Below are positions 63,100 to 64,000 of a stretch of 64,000 nt of DNA, one piece after another (the first letter of the stretch is position 1; each line of letters starts with the position of its first letter). The translations under genes were made by a program, and so were the position numbers. A model generated the notes under the pieces. The model did not search any database, had not been told where the DNA came from, and saw only the letters and a program-made list of their open reading frames with translations. Source of the DNA: Deinococcus malanensis (GTDB lineage: Bacteria; Deinococcota; Deinococci; Deinococcales; Deinococcaceae); assembly GCF_014647655.1 (NCBI RefSeq), contig NZ_BMPP01000010.1, positions 106,022 through 170,021 of the forward strand, given 5' to 3'.

Positions 63100-63849
63100 T
63101 CAGCGGCTCACGGTCCAGATTCCGGCGAACTCTGCCAGTTGTGTGTTGCGGTCTGGCGTCGCGTAGGCGCTGATGCTGCCATCCAGATAAAGAGCGTCGG
63201 GGCATTTCAGGGTGTCGCGGAAAAACACGGCAAAGCTGTAGAAGTTCACCGGTCCGGCGCTGATGGCAAAGCGTACCTTCCCATCCCGGCAGACGCCAAC
63301 CCCGTTACGTACCTTGAAGCTCGTACCTCCACGGTTGAAGGAGGGGTGGAGCTGTCCTTTGCTGACCAGCAGCGGTCCTGACTGGGTGGCGAAGGTGGGG
63401 CGGGGGTCGACACGGCGGTAGGTCTGCGACTCGGTAACTCCTGCCCGGGTCCCTTTGATCCAGAACACCCCATTAGGAAGGAGAGCGAAGTTGCCGCCTG
63501 AGCGGGCCCTGTTCAGGCCAACCAGGGTCTGGCCCTTCTCCACATGCAGGCCCAAAGGCTTTGGGCCCGGAGCATAGATGCCGCTGTTGGTCGCAAAAAG
63601 CAGCCGCTGGCCCTGCTTCGCCAGACGCGCCTGAACTTCGGAGAAGGTGTGATAAGGCGTGCGGGTGGTTGGGTTGAGCCAGTGAAGCTCCAGCCGGTCT
63701 TTCCTGAGGTCTATGGTGGCGACCGTATACAGTTGGCCTGCGCCAAGGACCTGCTTCACTTCCAGGGCCTGCACTGAAGTGCACCCCCCCAGCACGGATG
63801 TCAAAAAGGCGGCAGACCAGGGCAAGAAGCGACGCGTCATCGGCTTCAT
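63100..63849 (-). CDS. Phosphodiester glycosidase family (DUF2233/NAGPA-like) lipoprotein
   Basis: This 249-residue protein has a signal peptide with lipobox-like LGGC ([12 protein letters not shown]), then the NAGPA/DUF2233 domain. Landmarks are [57 protein letters not shown], the [17 protein letters not shown] strand, and [15 protein letters not shown] with the catalytic Asp-Gly. Relatives remove GlcNAc from phosphodiesters. A start at Met4 (63840) is possible. It probably acts on envelope glycans or wall polymers. Confidence 0.85.
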   Translation of the reverse strand: MKPMTRRFLPWSAAFLTSVLGGCTSVQALEVKQVLGAGQLYTVATIDLRKDRLELHWLNPTTRTPYHTFSEVQARLAKQGQRLLFATNSGIYAPGPKPLGLHVEKGQTLVGLNRARSGGNFALLPNGVFWIKGTRAGVTESQTYRRVDPRPTFATQSGPLLVSKGQLHPSFNRGGTSFKVRNGVGVCRDGKVRFAISAGPVNFYSFAVFFRDTLKCPDALYLDGSISAYATPDRNTQLAEFAGIWTVSR

Positions 63850-63926
63850 GATGTCGCCTTGCCATGAGCGTCTGTGCTTGCCTGAACATGTTTCTCAACC
63901 CCCAATTCCGGGCCAAGTGCAGGGAG

Positions 63927-63955
63927 TTGACAGAATGGTTGTAGGCCTGTATCTT
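63927..63955 (+). promoter_or_regulatory. Consensus promoter at the right edge (TTGACA-N17-TATCTT)
   Basis: TTGACA (63927-63932) and TATCTT (63950-63955) have the optimal 17-bp spacing and point rightward. The predicted start is near 63962; a frame begins with the ATG at 63984 and leaves the window after six codons. Confidence 0.65.
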
Positions 63956-64000
63956 TTCTGAGCCTCGGTTGAGGCGCGACGCATGACAACGAGAGTGAAG

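Overview
The window is high-GC bacterial chromosome, densely packed on both strands. Gene content and regulatory style point to the genus Deinococcus. It combines a Deinococcus-Thermus type set (gatB, a large LptD/OstA-like protein, a SpoIID-domain protein, biosynthetic speA, a paa gene set, a thiC-E-S-G-O-D operon) with a recurring promoter layout: a TANNNT hexamer ends 5 to 8 bases before the start codon, as expected for leaderless mRNAs. I see no phage, insertion sequence, CRISPR array, rRNA or plasmid functions. The genus call is inference from gene content, not a database match.

Layout. 1-5.5 kb: a truncated gene at the left edge, a MoxR/ChlI-type AAA+ ATPase, a two-domain VOC (glyoxalase fold) protein divergent from soxR with a SoxR box between them, a GNAT acetyltransferase coupled to soxR, and a TPR-GGDEF protein. 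5.7-10.4 kb: gatB, a membrane protein, a PfkB sugar kinase overlapping mltG, and a small leaderless gene. 10.5-18.6 kb: ferredoxin and adenine deaminase, a zinc-ribbon protein, a four-gene type IV pilin-like cluster with overlapping starts and stops, a secreted C39-like peptidase and a P-loop kinase. 18.6-24.4 kb: esterase, acyl-CoA synthetase, ruvX, paaG, a DUF4242-like protein, a gene-poor stretch and a coiled-coil protein. 24.7-30 kb: an M23 peptidase and a beta-propeller protein, ilvA with a leader ORF and attenuator-like terminator, and an FAD oxidoreductase. 29.6-37 kb: an envelope operon (SpoIID-domain protein, LptD-like protein, lipoprotein), a beta-lactamase-fold hydrolase and asparaginase II. 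37-49.5 kb: tRNA-Asp, speA, a DUF1440-like membrane protein, a tiny lipoprotein, an RNA methyltransferase, a HAD phosphatase, acpS, a Tat-exported metallo-beta-lactamase-fold protein, a one-chain MNT-HEPN protein, a large lipoprotein, an aldo/keto reductase, and a nucleotidyltransferase overlapping a RidA gene. 49.6-55.2 kb: the TPP-riboswitch-controlled thiamine operon. 55.2-60.3 kb: paaABCD and paaZ behind a PaaR-like operator. 60.4-63.9 kb: a DUF937/Ig-like membrane protein and a DUF2233 (NAGPA-like) protein.

How genes work together. PaaABCD, PaaZ and the distant PaaG cover epoxidation, isomerisation and ring cleavage of phenylacetyl-CoA, although no paaE reductase is present. ThiC/ThiD make the pyrimidine, ThiG/ThiS/ThiO the thiazole, and ThiE joins them. 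The SpoIID, LptD-like, M23, MltG, pilin-like and DUF937 genes form an envelope theme. The most interesting items are the MNT-HEPN fusion carrying complete GSX10DXD and RX4HXY motifs in one chain, the leaderless ORF plus terminator ahead of ilvA, the SoxR-box promoter with a 19-bp spacer, and the many leaderless promoter signatures.
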